Positions 44,078 through 55,966 are shown, numbered from the stretch's first letter. The stretch: DNA of 64,000 nt from Sinorhizobium fredii (GCF_002944405.1 NZ_CP024307.1:3781001-3845000), one strand, 5' to 3'. Numbers and translations are program-made. Notes: generated by a model from the sequence alone, not told the origin.

Positions 44078-44403
44078 CGGCAATTCGGCCTTCTGATGTG
44101 ACAGGACCATGACAGTGTGCCTGACGAAAGACGAAAAGCAAGCCGGAAGCTGTTGGCAAGGCGGGCAATTCTTGCCCTTGCCGCAATTCAGTCAAATCGC
44201 CGCCCCAATTCACCGCAAAACTCCGACCGCTGCCGGACGAGTCGTTGCCACCGTATGTCCGGACAGGTTGTCATGCTGCGGGAGGTTTCCAAACGCAGAC
44301 ATGACCGGTTCGGTCCGGTAACTTCGAACCCTCAGCCCCAGCCCCTCGATGCTGCCGGGCCGAACCATCCCTCCGCCTCGAATTCGGCGCGTGCGCTCGC
44401 ATC
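44078..44403. other. Intergenic stretch without a recognisable gene
   Basis: About 325 bases between the DUF2794 gene and the next repeat. It should contain the DUF2794 promoter; GGCGGGCAATTCTTGCCCTTGCC near 44160 is a weak hairpin. No frame on either strand looks coding. Confidence 0.45.
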
Positions 44404-44500
44404 TGCCCCTCATCCGGCTGCCGCCACCTTCTTCCCGCAAGCGGGGCGAAGGGACGATGCCGCACCCGCTTACGTCCCTACACGAGCAGACAAGGGGCAA
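44404..44500. repeat. RIME-like palindromic repeat
   Basis: It starts TGCCCCTCATCCGGCTGCCG with the inner CCCGCAAGCGGGG hairpin and ends CAAGGGGCAA; the right half is more degenerate than in other copies. Confidence 0.7.
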
Positions 44501-44526
44501 ACTCCTGACCGGAGCCCTTCGCGTCG

Positions 44527-45300
44527 CTACAGCTTGCCTTGCGGGCCGGCGAGAAGGGTTGCGGCGCCGATGATCGGGCCCGGCGTTTCCGCATCCTTCA
44601 TCGATTGCAGCAGGATGGCGCAGCCGCTATTGCCGCGCCCCTCGATCAGCACCGAGGCGGGGAGCGTGAACTGGGCGGGCTTGCCGTCCCACATGCCGAT
44701 GGTCTGGATATCCTTGACCGCGTGCCAATAGGCGATTTCTTTGCCCTTGTTCTCGCCTCTTTCGACTTTGACCTCCCGGGCCCGGTCGAAATAGACGACG
44801 ACGACATTCGCCTTGCCCTCACCGGCGCCGACCTTGATGGAGATTTCCTCGCCGCCGATCGTGGCATCGACCGCCACGGCGAGCCCGCCGCCGCCGGCGC
44901 TCATCGTCGCCAGCCGGGACTTGACCGCCTGGAGGTCGGAGCCGTTCACGTGATCGCGGCCGTTCAGAACCACCTGTGGCGTGTAGACGCCACTGCGGCC
45001 GAGCATGCGGGCATAGGCATACTGCCGCTCGGTGTTTTCCTTGGTGGCAAGCGTGTCGGCCCAGCCGAGATAGTTCCAGTAATCGACGTGATAGGCGAGT
45101 GCCACGACCTCGCCCTCGTCGATAAGCGCCTTCAAGGCGGCGTCGGCGGGCGGACAGGACGAACAGCCCTGGCTGGTGAAAAGCTCGACCACACCCTTGA
45201 ACGCCTTGCCGTCGTCGGCCGCCGCCGTGCCGCTGATGGCACCGAGCAGGCCCATGGTCAGGGCCAGGCGGCGGAGCATTGGCAGCAAGGCGAAAGTCAT
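44527..45300 (-). CDS. DUF1223 secreted thioredoxin-like protein
   Basis: The 257-residue protein has a signal peptide (MTFALLPMLRRLALTMGLLG, cleavage near GTAAADD). It then shows VVELFTSQGCSSCPPADAAL with a CxxC pair in a thioredoxin-like position, ALAYHVDYWNYLGW and YTPQVVLNGRDHVNGSD, the hallmarks of DUF1223. It is probably a periplasmic thiol protein of unknown target. The ATG at 45300 begins the signal peptide. It lies about 210 bases after the acnA stop, on the same strand. Confidence 0.88.
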   Translation of the reverse strand: MTFALLPMLRRLALTMGLLGAISGTAAADDGKAFKGVVELFTSQGCSSCPPADAALKALIDEGEVVALAYHVDYWNYLGWADTLATKENTERQYAYARMLGRSGVYTPQVVLNGRDHVNGSDLQAVKSRLATMSAGGGGLAVAVDATIGGEEISIKVGAGEGKANVVVVYFDRAREVKVERGENKGKEIAYWHAVKDIQTIGMWDGKPAQFTLPASVLIEGRGNSGCAILLQSMKDAETPGPIIGAATLLAGPQGKL

Positions 45301-45446
45301 GGCGTCACTTGTATTTGTCGGGCGGGCGCTTCCATCAGGGGAGTACATTACATACGACGGGCCGGTTTCAACAGAAAGTCACGTTGGAGTGACCTGCGGG
45401 CAGGCTGGGGAAAACGTCGACGGACATAAGCGGCGGCAGTTAGCGC

Positions 45447-45481
45447 AAAAAAAGAGCCGGGGCATCGGCTGATGCCCCGGC
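45447..45481 (-). terminator. Rho-independent terminator of acnA
   Basis: On the minus strand GCCGGGGCATC-AGCC-GATGCCCCGGC is an eleven-pair stem followed by TC and seven T residues. Confidence 0.93.
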
Positions 45482-45513
45482 CAGATCGTTGAAGCAGAAT
45501 GCGGACGGCCGGT

Positions 45514-48204
<2,691 letters not shown>

Positions 48205-48311
48205 TGGAAATACCCCGTTCCGTCTGATCGCCAAAAGCTGACGTACGAACGCCCGAGCGCCTGTGAAGCGCGAAATGGGATGCGGGTGCGGCCATTTCCG
48301 CTGTCCGTACG

Positions 48312-48326
48312 TGGAATGTCATTCCA
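48312..48326. promoter_or_regulatory. Perfect palindrome TGGAATG-T-CATTCCA between acnA and ccmA
   Basis: Seven-base arms flank one T in the 269-base divergent region 48205-48473. It is a candidate regulator site. It does not match the RirA or Irr boxes as I know them, so the factor is unknown. Confidence 0.45.
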
Positions 48327-48473
48327 TGTTCGGCGCTTGGATGAAATTCACGCCGACCGCTGGCGTGTTGGCCGCCTTATAGATAATTTCTCCAATTCGT
48401 GCCAGACCAACCAAGGTCCAATCGGAACTTTTTTTGCTCTGCAAAAAAGAGCGTCAAGGAAAGCTTAAGATCG

Positions 48474-49097
48474 ATGCGCCTGCTGGTTGAGGGTTTGAGT
48501 GCGAGGCGAGGCGAAGACTTGATTTTCAACTATATTTCCTTTTCGCTTGCAGCCGCGGAGGCGCTCGTGGTGACGGGGCCGAACGGCTCTGGAAAGTCGA
48601 CCCTGCTGCGCGTTCTTGCGGGTCTTCTTCGTGCCGAAACGGGGAGAATATCGCTCAAGGACGGACCTGCCGGTTTCGAGCATCCGCACGAGCTCAGCCA
48701 CTATCTCGGCCACCGCAATGCGATGAAGCGGGAATTGACGGTCGAGGAAAATCTTTCCTTCTGGCAGCGTTTTCTCGGCAATTCGCCGGGCGGCTCCGGC
48801 CTCGATCTTGCCGCGGCGGCAGCCGCCGTCGGCCTCGCCGACATTACCCATCTGCCCTTCGGCTATCTTTCCGCCGGGCAGCAGCGGCGGATGGCGATGG
48901 CGAAGCTGCTCGTCGCCTATCGACCGATCTGGATTCTCGACGAACCGACCGCCGCACTCGATGCCGGCGCAGACAGGCTCTTTGCCGGGCTGGTCACGAG
49001 CCATCTCGAGCGTGGCGGCATCGTCATCGCCGCCACCCACCAGGCGCTGGGGATCGGGCAGTCGAAGACCTTGCAGATGACGGGGTTTTCGCATTGA
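48474..49097 (+). CDS. ccmA: Haem exporter ATP-binding protein CcmA
   Basis: The 207-residue ATPase powers the CcmABCD complex that releases haem-loaded CcmE for cytochrome c maturation. It has Walker A GPNGSGKSTLLRVLAGL near residue 35, signature YLSAGQQRRMAMAKLL, and Walker B IWILDEPTAALD, with HYLGHRNAMKRELTVEENL typical of CcmA. The ATG at 48474 follows a poor ribosome site. The stop overlaps ccmB as TGATG. Confidence 0.95.
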   Translation: MRLLVEGLSARRGEDLIFNYISFSLAAAEALVVTGPNGSGKSTLLRVLAGLLRAETGRISLKDGPAGFEHPHELSHYLGHRNAMKRELTVEENLSFWQRFLGNSPGGSGLDLAAAAAAVGLADITHLPFGYLSAGQQRRMAMAKLLVAYRPIWILDEPTAALDAGADRLFAGLVTSHLERGGIVIAATHQALGIGQSKTLQMTGFSH

Positions 49098-49753
49098 TGT
49101 CTCTTTTCTTCCGGGACCTGAAGCTTTCGGTGCGCGCCGGCGGCGGCGCGATGATCGGCGTGCTCTTCTTCATGACCGTCGTGTCGGTGATCCCCTTCGG
49201 CGTCGGGCCGGATCTCAATCTGCTTTCCCGCATCGGCCCGGCGATCCTCTGGATTGGCGCGCTGCTCGCCTCGCTTCTCGGCCTGGACCGGCTTTTCCAG
49301 GCGGAGCGCGAAGACGGCTCGCTCGATCTCATGCTGATGCACGAGACGCCGCTCATCCTCACGGTTTTCGTCAAATGCGCCGCCCATTGGGCCGCCACCG
49401 GACTCCCGCTGGTCGTCGCCTCGCCCTTTCTCGCCCTGTTCATGAACATGGACGAGTTCGCCATCGGCGCGACAATGCTTACTCTCCTTGCAGGGACGCC
49501 GGCGATCACCTTCATCGGGGCGGTCGGCGCGGCCGTCGCTGTCGCCCTGCCGCGCGGCGGGCTGCTCGTCTCGATCCTCGTGCTGCCGCTCGCCATTCCC
49601 GTGCTGATCTTCGGGGTGAGCGCCGTCTATGCCGCGGTCGAAGATCCCGCCCCCTTCCTGCCGCCTTTCATGATATTGATGGCGATAACCCTGTTCTTCG
49701 CGGTCATCGGACCGGTTGCGGCGGCCGCGGCGCTGCGGCATTCGGCCGACTGA
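49097..49753 (+). CDS. ccmB: Haem exporter permease CcmB
   Basis: The 218-residue protein has six hydrophobic helices and the conserved FRDLKLSVRAGGG start and GLDRLFQAEREDGSLDLMLM cytoplasmic loop with FQ-x-DxxDGxL-like spacing. It forms the membrane part of CcmABCD. The ATG overlaps the ccmA stop, so the two are translationally coupled. It is followed by ccmC after 60 bases. Confidence 0.95.
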   Translation: MSLFFRDLKLSVRAGGGAMIGVLFFMTVVSVIPFGVGPDLNLLSRIGPAILWIGALLASLLGLDRLFQAEREDGSLDLMLMHETPLILTVFVKCAAHWAATGLPLVVASPFLALFMNMDEFAIGATMLTLLAGTPAITFIGAVGAAVAVALPRGGLLVSILVLPLAIPVLIFGVSAVYAAVEDPAPFLPPFMILMAITLFFAVIGPVAAAAALRHSAD

Positions 49754-49813
49754 CGCAATCGTGATTGACCAGGGTCAATTGCGGAGAAGGTGCTTCCGCG
49801 TTAAACAGCCGTC

Positions 49814-50584
49814 ATGAGCGATAACAGCCTGGCCATCCGCAAATTCAGCGATCTCGCCAACCCGACCCGGTTCCTGGCGCTCGCCGATCGCGTACTGCCA
49901 TGGTTTGCCGCACTTACGGTGCTCGCCTTCGCCGCCGGGCTCTGGCTCTCCTTCACCACCGAGGGCGATTACCAGCAGGGCGAGACGGTGCGCATCATGT
50001 ATGTGCACGTGCCTTCCGCCTGGCTGTCGATGATGTGCTACACGCTGATGGCGATATCCGCACTCGGCACGCTCGTCTGGCGCCATCCGCTGGCGGATGT
50101 CTCGGCCAAGGCGGCCGCACCGATCGGCGCCTGCTTCACCTTCCTGGCGCTCGTCACCGGCTCGCTCTGGGGCAAGCCGATGTGGGGCACCTGGTGGGTT
50201 TGGGATGCACGGCTGACCTCGGTCTTCCTGCTCTTCCTTATGTATCTCGGACTGATGGCGCTGAACCGGGCCATGGACGATCCGGCCCGTTCGGCCCGCG
50301 TCTCGGCCGTGCTGGTGCTCGTCGGTTTCGTCAATATCCCGATCATAAAATTCTCCGTCGAATGGTGGAACACGCTGCATCAGCCGGCAAGCGTCATGCG
50401 CCTCGACGGCCCCACCATCGATCCGGAATTCCTGTGGCCGCTCATAATCATGGCGGTCGGCTTCACGCTCCTGTTCTTCACGCTGCACATCGCCGCAATG
50501 CGCAACGAGATCTGGCGCCGCCGGGTGACGTCGCTCCGGCGCCAGGCGGCCCGCAATGCCGGCCGGGAGAACTTGGTGCCATGA
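49814..50584 (+). CDS. ccmC: Haem-handling protein CcmC
   Basis: The 256-residue inner-membrane protein loads haem onto CcmE. The tryptophan-rich haem-handling motif WGTWWVWDARLTS lies near residue 122 between two membrane helices, with conserved histidines in MYVHVPSAW and WWNTLHQP. About six helices are visible. The gene overlaps ccmD as ATGA. Confidence 0.96.
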   Translation: MSDNSLAIRKFSDLANPTRFLALADRVLPWFAALTVLAFAAGLWLSFTTEGDYQQGETVRIMYVHVPSAWLSMMCYTLMAISALGTLVWRHPLADVSAKAAAPIGACFTFLALVTGSLWGKPMWGTWWVWDARLTSVFLLFLMYLGLMALNRAMDDPARSARVSAVLVLVGFVNIPIIKFSVEWWNTLHQPASVMRLDGPTIDPEFLWPLIIMAVGFTLLFFTLHIAAMRNEIWRRRVTSLRRQAARNAGRENLVP

Positions 50585-50757
50585 TGAGCCATGCAGCCTA
50601 TGTCTTTGCCAGCTATGCCGCCGCCTTCGCGGTCGTTGCGGGCCTCGTCGTCTGGGTTGTCGGCGACGGCCGTGCCCGGCAACGAGAATTGAGGGCACTC
50701 GAGGCCGCCGGCATCCGCCGCCGTTCGGCGGAAGCTCCAGCCGGAGAAGCTCGATGA
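50581..50757 (+). CDS. ccmD: Haem exporter subunit CcmD
   Basis: The 58-residue protein has one membrane helix (YVFASYAAAFAVVAGLVVWV) and a basic tail with RARQRELRALEAAGIRRR, as in CcmD, which stabilises the CcmABC-CcmE complex. It overlaps ccmC and ccmG by ATGA at both ends. Two adjacent ATG codons are possible starts; I use the first. Confidence 0.93.
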   Translation: MMSHAAYVFASYAAAFAVVAGLVVWVVGDGRARQRELRALEAAGIRRRSAEAPAGEAR

Positions 50758-51365
50758 CGAGCACGCAGGCGCCGCAGCCGGACGAGCGCAGGCCCGGCCC
50801 CTTGCGCTATTTGCTGGCGGCGCTTCCGCTTCTGATCTTCGCGGCGCTGGCGCTGATCTTCTGGAGCCAGTTGAATTCCGGCCGCGACATCAGCGAAATT
50901 CCCTCGGCGCTCATCGGCACCAAGGCGCCGAAGCTCGATCTGCCGCCGCTCCAAGGCGCCGTGACGCCCTCAGGCCAGCCGATGCCGGCGCTCACCGATA
51001 CGGCCGTCAAGGGCAGACTGACGCTCGTCAACGTCTGGGCCTCTTGGTGCGTGCCCTGCCGCCAGGAACATCCGGTCATCCTCGAACTTTCGAAGGACCC
51101 CCGGTTGACCGTCGTCGGCATCAACTACAAGGACCGCAACGACAACGCGCTGCGGTTCCTCGGCGAACTCGGCAACCCCTTCTCGGCGGTCGGCATCGAT
51201 CCGAACGGCAAGGCGGCGATCGACTGGGGCGTCTACGGCATCCCGGAATCCTTCCTCGTCGCCGCCGACGGCACGATCCTCTACAAGCGCGCCGGGCCGT
51301 TCGACGAGCGGACTTTGAAGGAAGGATTGATGCCGGCGATCGAGAAGGCGCTTGCCGGATCGTAG
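50754..51365 (+). CDS. ccmG: Thiol:disulfide interchange protein CcmG (DsbE)
   Basis: The 203-residue protein has one N-terminal membrane anchor (residues 18-41) and a periplasmic thioredoxin domain with WASWCVPCRQEHP. It reduces apocytochrome c cysteines before haem attachment. GINYKDRNDNALRFL and YGIPESFLVAADG fit CcmG. The start overlaps ccmD. CcmE, CcmF and CcmH are not in this window and must be encoded elsewhere. Confidence 0.95.
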   Translation: MTSTQAPQPDERRPGPLRYLLAALPLLIFAALALIFWSQLNSGRDISEIPSALIGTKAPKLDLPPLQGAVTPSGQPMPALTDTAVKGRLTLVNVWASWCVPCRQEHPVILELSKDPRLTVVGINYKDRNDNALRFLGELGNPFSAVGIDPNGKAAIDWGVYGIPESFLVAADGTILYKRAGPFDERTLKEGLMPAIEKALAGS

Positions 51366-51383
51366 GTGGCATTTTAGCTAGCG

Positions 51384-51600
51384 TTGCCCCCTCATCCGGC
51401 CTGCCGGCCACCTTCTCCCCGCGCGCGGGGCGAAGGGACTCGTGGCGCCCACTCATCCTCATCGAACCGCCTGTGGGAAGGTAACGGAAACGCGGCTTCC
51501 CAGTTTCAACGCCTTGCGTTGAAGAGGGCGCTCGGCGTTTCCGCGAAGTCCCTTCTCCCCGCCTGCGGGGAGAAGGTCGCGGCAGCGGGTTGAGGGGCAA
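51384..51600. repeat. Composite of RIME-like elements
   Basis: The left part runs TTGCCCCCTCATCCGGCCTG then CTCCCCGCGCGCGGGGCG. The right part carries CCCTTCTCCCCGCCTGCGGGG and ends GTTGAGGGGCAA. About 90 bases of unrelated sequence lie between, so it is two half-elements or one split element. It separates ccmG from a convergent gene. Confidence 0.75.
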
Positions 51601-51624
51601 ACCCGGCCGGAAGACCTAACGGGT

Positions 51625-52218
51625 CTACAGCCCCGCCTGCCACGCCTTCACCGCATCAAGCGGCCAGACAAGCATCAGCACGTTGAGCGTCAGGTTGTCG
51701 CGGATCAGCCAGCCGGTAAAGAGTTCGAGGATGATCGCGATCGTGACCGTTACCGCCACCGGCAACCGCGAGGCAATGAGGAAGCCTGCGGCCATGGCGA
51801 GCGTGTCCATAGTGGAATTAAGGATGCTGTCGCCGAAATAGTCGAGCGAGATCGTCGCCGAGCGGTAGCGGTTGATCACCATCGGCGTGTTCTCGGCGAT
51901 CTCCCAAGCCGACTCGATGACGGTCGCGAGCAGCAGGCGGGCGCTCAGCGGTTTTCCGCGCAGCAGCAGAAAGCCGAGGCCGTAGAACAGGAAGCCGTGG
52001 ATGATGTGCGACGGCGTGTACCAGTCGGAAATGTGCTGCGAGTTGCCGCTGGAATTGACGACGCCCTCCCAGAGTTTCACATAGCCGCATTCGCAGATCC
52101 ACAGCCGCCCCATCAGATGCTGCATCAGGATCTGGATGACGACGACGCCGAGGCAGGCGATCAGCCAAATCCAGGTGCTGCGTTGCCTGTTGTCGTCCGT
52201 ACCGGCGGCGATCGTCAC
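51625..52218 (-). CDS. DUF2585 (UPF0314) membrane protein
   Basis: The 197-residue protein has about four to five hydrophobic helices and the UPF0314 segments [20 protein letters not shown] and [20 protein letters not shown], ending [20 protein letters not shown]. The function is unknown. It begins with GTG overlapping the ispZ stop as GTGA, and is the last gene of the dapF-mtaB-ftsY-ispZ group. Confidence 0.88.
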   Translation of the reverse strand: MTIAAGTDDNRQRSTWIWLIACLGVVVIQILMQHLMGRLWICECGYVKLWEGVVNSSGNSQHISDWYTPSHIIHGFLFYGLGFLLLRGKPLSARLLLATVIESAWEIAENTPMVINRYRSATISLDYFGDSILNSTMDTLAMAAGFLIASRLPVAVTVTIAIILELFTGWLIRDNLTLNVLMLVWPLDAVKAWQAGL

Positions 52219-52847
52219 TCGGCCCTCTCCTGTTCCAGCGAGTGCTTCATGATCAGCGGCATCTGGGCAAGGGTGAAGAGAATGGTGATCGGCATCGTCC
52301 CCCAGACCTTGAAGGCGACCCAGAAATCGGTCGAGAAGGAGCGCCAGACGATCTCGTTCAACACCGCGAGGAACAGGAAGAACACGCCCCAGCGGATCGT
52401 CAGCTTCCGCCAGCCGTCCTCATCCAGCTTGAAGGCGGCATGGAATACATAGCCGAGTAGCGACTTGCCGAACAGGAGCCCACCGAGCAGGATCGCGCCG
52501 AACAGCGTGTTGACGATGGTCGGCTTCATCTTGATGAAGGTATCGTTCTGCAGCCACAGCGTCAGCGCCCCGAAGACGAAGACGACGATGCCGGAGACGA
52601 GCGGCATCATCGGCAGGGTTCGCGTCATGATCCAGGAGACGGCGAGCGCCGCGGCCGTCGCCGCCATGAAAAGGCCGGTGGCGATGAAGATCGGACCGCC
52701 GAGTTCGGCGAGCACCGGAAAGCGCCCAGCCAGCCAGTCGCCGCGCGAATTGGCGAAGAAGAACACCATCAGCGGCCCGAGCTCCAGTACGAGCTTCAGG
52801 AGCGGGCTTACCTCCGTCCGGGGCTTCTCTGCCTCGATTGTCGACAT
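52215..52847 (-). CDS. ispZ: Septation protein A family (IspZ/YciB)
   Basis: The 210-residue membrane protein has about six helices. The family start [20 protein letters not shown] and the mid segment [20 protein letters not shown], followed by [17 protein letters not shown], are clear. It is involved in septation and envelope synthesis. I prefer the ATG at 52847 with AGGA eight bases upstream; the ATG at 52868 would add seven residues. It overlaps the downstream DUF2585 gene. Confidence 0.92.
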   Translation of the reverse strand: MSTIEAEKPRTEVSPLLKLVLELGPLMVFFFANSRGDWLAGRFPVLAELGGPIFIATGLFMAATAAALAVSWIMTRTLPMMPLVSGIVVFVFGALTLWLQNDTFIKMKPTIVNTLFGAILLGGLLFGKSLLGYVFHAAFKLDEDGWRKLTIRWGVFFLFLAVLNEIVWRSFSTDFWVAFKVWGTMPITILFTLAQMPLIMKHSLEQERAE

Positions 52848-52883
52848 GTGCGGATCCTGTTCTGTCATACCACTTGCTGGAAC

Positions 52884-52927
52884 GGGACGCGGGCGGAAAA
52901 CCGCTTCACACTTTTCCTCGTCCCGCT
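52884..52927. repeat. Rhizobial palindromic repeat, copy 2
   Basis: GGGACGCGGGCGGAAAACCG then CTTCACACTTTTCCTCGTCC is a near copy of 27646-27694 with complementary ends. It lies between ftsY and ispZ. Confidence 0.6.
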
Positions 52928-53005
52928 CTCTGGCCGCTCATAACACCAGCATTGCGGCAAAACCATATCAACCGGCGTTGCCACCGCAAGCTTCGCGTTT
53001 CTTGA

Positions 53006-54676
53006 TCAGCCGGCGGCGACGCCGGCGATCGCCTCGGCAAAATCCTTCGCCTCGAAGGGTTCGAGATCGTCGACACCCTCGCCGACGCCGATGAAATAGA
53101 CCGGCAGCTTGTGCTTGGCGGAGATCGCCACCAGGATGCCGCCGCGCGCCGTGCCGTCGAGCTTGGTCATGATCAGCCCGCTGACGCCCGCGACATTGCG
53201 GAAGATCTCCACCTGCTGCAGTGCATTCTGCCCGGTCGTCGCATCGAGCGTCTGCAGCACCGTGTGCGGCGCATCCGGATCGAGCTTGCCGAGGACGCGG
53301 ACGATCTTTTCGAGCTCGGCCATCAGCTCGGCCTTGTTCTGCAGCCGCCCGGCCGTGTCGATGATCAGCACGTCCGATTTCTTCTCGCGGGCGAGCTGGT
53401 AGGCCTCATAGGCAAGGCCCGCGGCGTCGGCGCCGAGCTTGGAGGCGACAATGTCGGACTTCGTCCGCTCCGCCCAGATCTTCAGCTGCTCGATCGCCGC
53501 GGCGCGGAAGGTGTCGCCGGCTGCGAGCATCACCTTCAGCCCGGCGCCGGAAAGTTTTGCGGCAAGCTTGCCGATCGTCGTCGTCTTGCCGGTGCCGTTG
53601 ACGCCGACGACGAGGATCACATGCGGCTTGTGGCTGAGATCGAGTTCTAGCGGCTTGGCGACCGGGGCGAGCACCTTGGTGATCTCGCCGGCCATGATGC
53701 GCGAGACGTCCTCGCCGGTCACGTCCTTGCCGTAGCGCTCCGAGGAGAGTGCGTCGGTGATCCGCATCGCCGTCTCGACGCCGAGGTCCGCCTGGATCAA
53801 CAGATCTTCCAATTCCTGCAGCGTCGCCTCGTCGAGCTTGCGCTTTGTGAAGAGGCTGGCGATCTGGCCGGTGAGCTGCGACGACGTGCGGGCGAGGCCG
53901 CGGCGCAGCCGCTGATACCAGGAAAGCTTCGGCTGGGCGGCGGGCACTGCTTCCTGGGGGCGTTTGTCGGCGGCGGCAAAGCCCTTGGGGAGGCTCGGGG
54001 CGGCTTCGTCGCGAAGCGCGGCCTGGTCTGCGGAAGGGGCACCCCCCTCTGCCCTGCCGGGCATCTCCCCAACAAGGGGGGAGATTGGATGGGGCGCGCC
54101 CTCGCCGTCTATCGCAACGCTTTCGTCAACTTCTTCGCTACGGGTACCAACCTCATCCGGGGCGGGCTCGGCTGTCGGCGCAATTTCGCCTGCACGACCG
54201 GCCTCTGCCTCCTCGACGACGGTTCGGCTGTTGTCGGCGGCTGCCTCGATCTCCCCCTGATCTCCCCCCTTGAGGGGGAGATGTCCCGAAGGGACAGAGG
54301 GGGGTATCGCGGCTTCACCGGCAAACGGAGCGTCTTCGGAAGGTGCTTCTCCCCCCTCGGGCATCTCCCTCACAAGGGGGGAGATTGGATGGGGCACGCT
54401 CTCGCCTTCGATGACGACGTCTTTCTCGGACCTTGCCTCTTCATGACCGGTCTCAACCTCGGGGGCACGTTCGGGAGATGGCGCAATCTCGTCCGCACCA
54501 GACTTCGCCTCCTCGATGGCAGTCCGATCATCCTCGGCGCTCGCCGCAGGGACAGAGGGCGTGCCAGCGGCCTCATCGGCAACCGGCGCTACCGGCGCCT
54601 CCTGCGGCGGCAGCGGTTTCTCTTCGACGGTATCCTTGCCGAAGGAGAAGATCTTCTTGATGAAACCAATCGCCAT
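53006..54676 (-). CDS. ftsY: Signal recognition particle receptor FtsY
   Basis: The 556-residue GTPase docks SRP-ribosome complexes at the inner membrane. The C-terminal NG domain (from about residue 252) has GVNGTGKTTTIGKLA, DTFRAAAIEQL, DTAGRLQNKAELM and TKLDGTARGG. The N-terminal 250 residues are an acidic, proline-rich linker. Three palindromic repeats lie in frame there: peptides HPISPLVREMPEGGE (96-110), PPSVPSGHLPLKGGD (125-139) and HPISPLVGEMPGRAE (196-210). Residues 51-116 and 151-219 are related and look like a duplication. It follows mtaB by 15 bases. Confidence 0.96.
   Translation of the reverse strand: MAIGFIKKIFSFGKDTVEEKPLPPQEAPVAPVADEAAGTPSVPAASAEDDRTAIEEAKSGADEIAPSPERAPEVETGHEEARSEKDVVIEGESVPHPISPLVREMPEGGEAPSEDAPFAGEAAIPPSVPSGHLPLKGGDQGEIEAAADNSRTVVEEAEAGRAGEIAPTAEPAPDEVGTRSEEVDESVAIDGEGAPHPISPLVGEMPGRAEGGAPSADQAALRDEAAPSLPKGFAAADKRPQEAVPAAQPKLSWYQRLRRGLARTSSQLTGQIASLFTKRKLDEATLQELEDLLIQADLGVETAMRITDALSSERYGKDVTGEDVSRIMAGEITKVLAPVAKPLELDLSHKPHVILVVGVNGTGKTTTIGKLAAKLSGAGLKVMLAAGDTFRAAAIEQLKIWAERTKSDIVASKLGADAAGLAYEAYQLAREKKSDVLIIDTAGRLQNKAELMAELEKIVRVLGKLDPDAPHTVLQTLDATTGQNALQQVEIFRNVAGVSGLIMTKLDGTARGGILVAISAKHKLPVYFIGVGEGVDDLEPFEAKDFAEAIAGVAAG
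54026..54091 (-). repeat. Palindromic repeat inside ftsY, copy A
   Basis: The plus strand reads CCCCCCTCTGCCCTGCCGGG then CATCTCCCCAACAAGGGGGG and AGATTGG. It encodes HPISPLVGEMPGRAEGGAPS in ftsY. It has two hairpins (CCTGCCGGG-type and CTCCCC/GGGGAG). Confidence 0.82.
54248..54307 (+). repeat. Palindromic repeat inside ftsY, copy B (inverted)
   Basis: GATCTCCCCCCTTGAGGGGG then AGATGTCCCGAAGGGACAGA and GGGGGG is the same element as copies A and C in the opposite orientation. It encodes PPSVPSGHLPLKGGDQGE. Confidence 0.8.
54332..54391 (-). repeat. Palindromic repeat inside ftsY, copy C
   Basis: CTCCCCCCTCGGGCATCTCC then CTCACAAGGGGGGAGATTGG is copy A with a short internal deletion. It encodes HPISPLVREMPEGGEAPS. 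Confidence 0.82.
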
Positions 54677-54691
54677 GGGAATGTCCGGATA

Positions 54692-55966
54692 TCAGGCCGC
54701 AGCCATCTGTTCTCTGTGCATCGTCAGATGCTTGCCGTTGTGGCCGGTGATTGCGACCGTAGCGAGCGAGCGCGGCTCGAGGCCGGCCGCATCGACGAGG
54801 GTAAAATTCTCCGTATGCGCCAGCCCGTTCATCTCGACGAGGATCGTCTGGTCGCTGCCGATCATGCGGTCGAGATGGGCCGCGTAGAGCTCTGCTCCTT
54901 TGACGCGCAGCCGCGCGGCCCGTTCTTTGACGAGCGCCCGGTCGAGCTGCGGCATGCGGGCCGCCGGGGTGCCCGGACGGGGGCTATAGGGGAAAACGTG
55001 GAGATGGGCGATGCGGCACTCCTCGGCAAGCCGCGCGGCGTTCTCAAACATCTCTTCGGTCTCTGTCGGAAAACCGGCGATCATGTCGGCGCCGAAGCTG
55101 ATCTCGGGCCGCAAACGCCGAACCTCGGCGCAGAAGGCGCGGGCATCGGCGCTCGAATGGCGTCGCTTCATGCGCTTCAGGATCAGATCGTCGCCATGCT
55201 GCAGCGACAGATGCAGATGCGGCATGAAGCGCGGCTCGTCCGCGATGAGGTCGAGGAGATGCCTGTCCGCCTCGATGCTGTCGATCGACGAGAGCCTGAG
55301 GCGGAGAATTTCCGGCACCTGCTTCAAAAGCGTCCTGGCGAGCAGCCCAAGCGTCGGCGTTCCGGGCAGATCGGCGCCGTAGCTCGTCGCGTCGACACCG
55401 GTCAAGACGATCTCGCAATAGCCGCCTTCGACGAGCCGGCGCGCCTGTTCAACGACCGCGCCCATCGGCACGGAGCGGGAATTGCCGCGGCCATAGGGGA
55501 TGATGCAGAAGGTGCAGCGGTGATCGCAGCCGTTCTGCACCTGGATGAAGGCGCGCACGTGGCCGTCGATGTGCTTGACCATCTGCGGCGCCGTGGAGCG
55601 CACGCTCATGATGTCGTTGACGCGCAGCTTTTCCTCGGCCGAAACGCCGAAATCCGGCAGCGCCCGATAGGAGGCGCTTTTGAGCTTCTCCTCGTTGCCG
55701 AGAACCGCATCGACCTCGGCCATCTCGGCGAAGGTTTCCTTCTCGGTCTGGGCGGCGCAGCCGGTGACGACGATGCGGGCATGCGGATTGTCGCGCCGGG
55801 CGCGGCGGATCGCCTGGCGCGCCTGGCGCACGGCCTCGGCCGTGACCGCGCAGGTATTGACGAGGATGGCGTTGTTCAGCCCCGCCTTCTCGGCCTCCGC
55901 CCGCATCACTTCCGATTCATAAGTGTTGAGGCGGCAGCCAAAGGTTATGACCTCGACGCCGCTCAA
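54692..55966 (-). CDS. mtaB: tRNA t6A37 methylthiotransferase MtaB
   Basis: The 424-residue radical-SAM enzyme adds a methylthio group to t6A at position 37 of tRNAs decoding ANN. The N-terminal cluster cysteines are in TFGCRLN, VNTCAVT and TGCAAQ; the radical-SAM site is [15 protein letters not shown] near residue 146. The C-terminal region carries a TRAM-like RNA-binding domain. The start is TTG, overlapping the dapF stop as TTGA, and fits the family N-terminus. It is in the dapF-mtaB-ftsY operon. Confidence 0.94.
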   Translation of the reverse strand: MSGVEVITFGCRLNTYESEVMRAEAEKAGLNNAILVNTCAVTAEAVRQARQAIRRARRDNPHARIVVTGCAAQTEKETFAEMAEVDAVLGNEEKLKSASYRALPDFGVSAEEKLRVNDIMSVRSTAPQMVKHIDGHVRAFIQVQNGCDHRCTFCIIPYGRGNSRSVPMGAVVEQARRLVEGGYCEIVLTGVDATSYGADLPGTPTLGLLARTLLKQVPEILRLRLSSIDSIEADRHLLDLIADEPRFMPHLHLSLQHGDDLILKRMKRRHSSADARAFCAEVRRLRPEISFGADMIAGFPTETEEMFENAARLAEECRIAHLHVFPYSPRPGTPAARMPQLDRALVKERAARLRVKGAELYAAHLDRMIGSDQTILVEMNGLAHTENFTLVDAAGLEPRSLATVAITGHNGKHLTMHREQMAAA

